Part shown: piece by piece, positions 15,905 through 17,485 of the stretch | How the letters are laid out: each line of letters begins with the position of its first letter | Numbering within the stretch: the stretch's first letter is position 1 | Origin: Dictyocoela muelleri | Lineage: Eukaryota > Microsporidia | NCBI GenBank assembly: GCA_016256075.1 | Contig: SDVU01000207.1 | Span: forward strand, 1-17,485 | Reading direction: 5' to 3' | Length of the DNA: 17,485 nt | The notes under the pieces: generated by a model | What the model saw: only the letters and a program-made list of their open reading frames with translations | The model's database searches: none | Told to the model about the DNA's origin: nothing | Program-made: the position numbers and the translations under genes

Positions 15905-17066
15905 ATCGCTATGTCGAAAAAAATAAACATAAAAAACGAAATTGAAATAAAAACAATTATATTGAATATATTAGAACCAATATTGTTCCTTGCAACTTAA
16001 GAGGATATAAAAAACGTTATTTTATTGAGAAAGTGAAATTAATGAAGCTAGATGGCAATGATCTTTTTGTTTTTGGTAAGAATAACTTTAAAATTTTTAT
16101 AGGAAAGTGGGAAATTGTATAAGTCACGACAATTATTTATTTAAAACATAAAGAGGGGCACATATGTGCTGATAAATTATACGAAATATTTTCACGGGAT
16201 TATATAGGAATAAATCTGGATTTTATAAGGGAATATGTATATAACTGCGAAACCTGCAGACTAGAATCATGCTAAAAAAACAAAAAGCCATAAATTATGT
16301 TGATACCAATAAAATAAAGGAAATACTGTTTATTAATTTAATTGATCTAAAAAAATAAGAAGACATAAACGAGAGGTTTAAGTATATAATGACATGTATT
16401 GTTGGGTATTCTAAATTCACAATCTGTTTCCCAATAAAAAATAAAAATAGCATTATTGTTTTCGATAAGTTGGACGAGATATGTGCAAATGAGGGCAAAT
16501 GGGAAATAGTACATACTGATAAGGGAACCAAGTTTTGCAATTCCGATTTTGGAAATGTATTGCACGAATATAATATGATTCACGTAAAGTTCGACCTAGA
16601 TATCCCGAATCTCAAGGGCATTTTGAGCGTTTTAACAAGACTTTAGAAATCAAATTACCCAAACAGCTATATGGTTTGCCTAAAAGATGAATTTCTATTT
16701 TGCGAGATAATGTTTACCAATATAATAATAGTATTCATCGTTCCACAACTAAATCTCCATTTGAAATATTTAGGAAACTATATATTACCGATAAAAATAT
16801 TACAAATGCAAACAGCAATTATGAAGAAAAAAATTATAATCGATAAATTAATAACTACAGGAGTAAATCTATAAAAACAAAAATTCACGCAAAGAAATCC
16901 AAATAGGAGATCTAGTATTTGTTATAGGGGTGAGGATAATAATAAAAAAAACGCGAAAGCAAAAGCTCAAGTCGGATTATTTTGATAGTTTATTTATTGT
17001 TCGCAAAATTTAAAATGGGATGGTTGAGCTTGAAGATGAAAATGGTGAAGAGAAAACAAATCTGGT
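15905..17066 (+). mobile_element. Fossil of a retrovirus-type integrase element (Ty3/gypsy-like or the related Ginger/KRBA2-type group)
   Basis: Plus-strand remains, in order: a zinc-binding N-terminal region with His residues and a CETC pair (about 16140-16270), then the catalytic core with IVGYSKFTICFPI and HTDKGTKFCNSDF (about 16390-16560). A distal core with an SPFEIF-like block (about 16740-16770) and a basic C-terminal region ending in an acidic ELEDENGEEK stretch (about 17030-17060) follow. This order is that of rve-family integrases. No LTRs, reverse transcriptase, protease or capsid region are seen in the window, so it is either an isolated integrase remnant or part of a Ginger-type DNA transposon that uses the same enzyme. 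It is broken many times over (roughly half a dozen or more) and is old. The minus-strand ORFs at 16295-16583 are shadows. Confidence 0.75.
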
Positions 17067-17067
17067 A

Positions 17068-17094
17068 AATTAGATTCCCCCGGGGAATCTAATT
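17068..17094. repeat. Perfect 13-bp inverted repeat with a 1-base centre
   Basis: AATTAGATTCCCC, C, GGGGAATCTAATT. It directly follows the last coding-like sequence of the integrase fossil and could be an element-end remnant or a chance hairpin. Confidence 0.8.
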
Positions 17095-17183
17095 GACAAT
17101 ATAATTTTTTTATAATAAAGGGGAAAAATGGGGAGAAATAGTTAAAAGTATTAAAAAGAATAAATAATGTTATTAGAAGTACT

Positions 17184-17483
17184 TTAAATTTTTATTAAAT
17201 TAAGGATGGCTTTGAGAATTCTTTTTCTATTATTAAAGAAAAAACACAACTCTTTAAAAAAAATTGCCTGCTTTTCAGTTGCTACACACATTCTCTTTTT
17301 TATTTCAGCCTTAATATAATTCTTGAAACTCTCTACTGCTTGTGTGTGTACCCCAGTTTTTCTATCAACGAAATTATACTTATGACACACTGTGCCATGA
17401 GTAAATCTATGATCTGAAAGATTTCTATAAGATCGATGCTCATCTGTGTGTATTAAACTTCCCGATATAACGTTTGAACATAT
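17184..17483 (-). CDS. Merlin (IS1016/ISXO2-like) transposase, copy C, C-terminal part, open at the right edge
   Basis: An unbroken minus-strand frame enters from the right edge and runs about 100 codons to a stop at 17184. It shows the second catalytic Asp in IHTDEHRSYRNLS (about 17440), FTHGTVCHKYNFVDRKTG, and the third acidic residue in VHTQAVESFKNYIKAEIKKR (about 17330). A C-terminal KELCFFFNNRKRILKAILNL helix closes it. These are the conserved Merlin C-terminal blocks, without a single break. An internal Met at 17390 is not the start. This is the best preserved of the three Merlin copies and could belong to a complete element continuing to the right. The first Asp and zinc ribbon lie outside the window. 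Confidence 0.85.
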   Translation of the reverse strand: MCSNVISGSLIHTDEHRSYRNLSDHRFTHGTVCHKYNFVDRKTGVHTQAVESFKNYIKAEIKKRMCVATEKQAIFFKELCFFFNNRKRILKAILNLIKI

Positions 17484-17485
17484 TA

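Noticed and set aside
16295-16583. Minus-strand hydrophobic ORFs
   Set aside because: They are antisense to the integrase fossil. The plus strand carries the recognisable domain.

Overview
This window is a dense transposon graveyard from a very A+T-rich, apparently intron-poor eukaryote. There are no rRNA genes, no operons and no bacterial or phage gene content. My best guess is a microsporidian. Merlin, piggyBac, MULE, Tc1/IS630-like and integrase-bearing elements occur together, the one plausible host gene is short and intronless, and a CCCC tract abuts its ATG, as in the microsporidian CCC-type start signal. Another AT-rich eukaryote, such as a cnidarian or an arthropod, cannot be excluded from sequence alone.

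Layout. 1-845: tail of an unknown reading frame cut by the left edge, an 18-bp tandem array, then A/T-rich filler. 846-1563: fold-back element with TA-flanked CAGGG ends and an 87-bp higher-order repeat. 1630-2793 (minus): decayed piggyBac transposase. 2794-4357 (plus): FLYWCH-type MULE with GC-rich terminal inverted repeats (TIRs), wedged between the piggyBac and a decayed Merlin (4358-5165, minus). 5235-5822: two long palindromes side by side. 5870-6090 (minus): shreds of an unknown protein. 6127-6412: another palindrome. 6836-7402 (plus): the only clean longer ORF, 188 aa, function unknown. 7744-8713: a hAT-like element with an 8-bp target duplication, itself hit by an internally deleted MULE of the same family as the first. 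8711-9676: decayed Tc1/mariner-like element (minus). 9677-13150: a long-TIR unit of about 3.5 kb holding a second Merlin remnant and at least three later insertions. 13156-13487: palindrome. 13518-14642: fold-back structure with two related palindromes around a tRNA-like (SINE-type) sequence. 14827-15304: IS630-like element with a 21-bp subterminal array. 15305-15901: miniature inverted-repeat element (MITE) with perfect 25-bp TIRs and a palindrome inside. 15905-17066: fossil of a retrovirus-type integrase. 17184-17485 (minus): third Merlin transposase, unbroken as far as the right edge allows.

How it fits together. Little here is likely to make host proteins. The recurrent theme is non-autonomous fold-back DNA whose ends begin CAGGG (often after TA) and whose subterminal zones are built of 18-22 bp tandem units. 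Two of these ends adjoin Tc1/IS630-type transposase remnants, so that transposase lineage is a plausible mobilising source. Nesting gives a relative order of insertion in several places. All domain calls come from reading translated motifs by eye. No database search was run.
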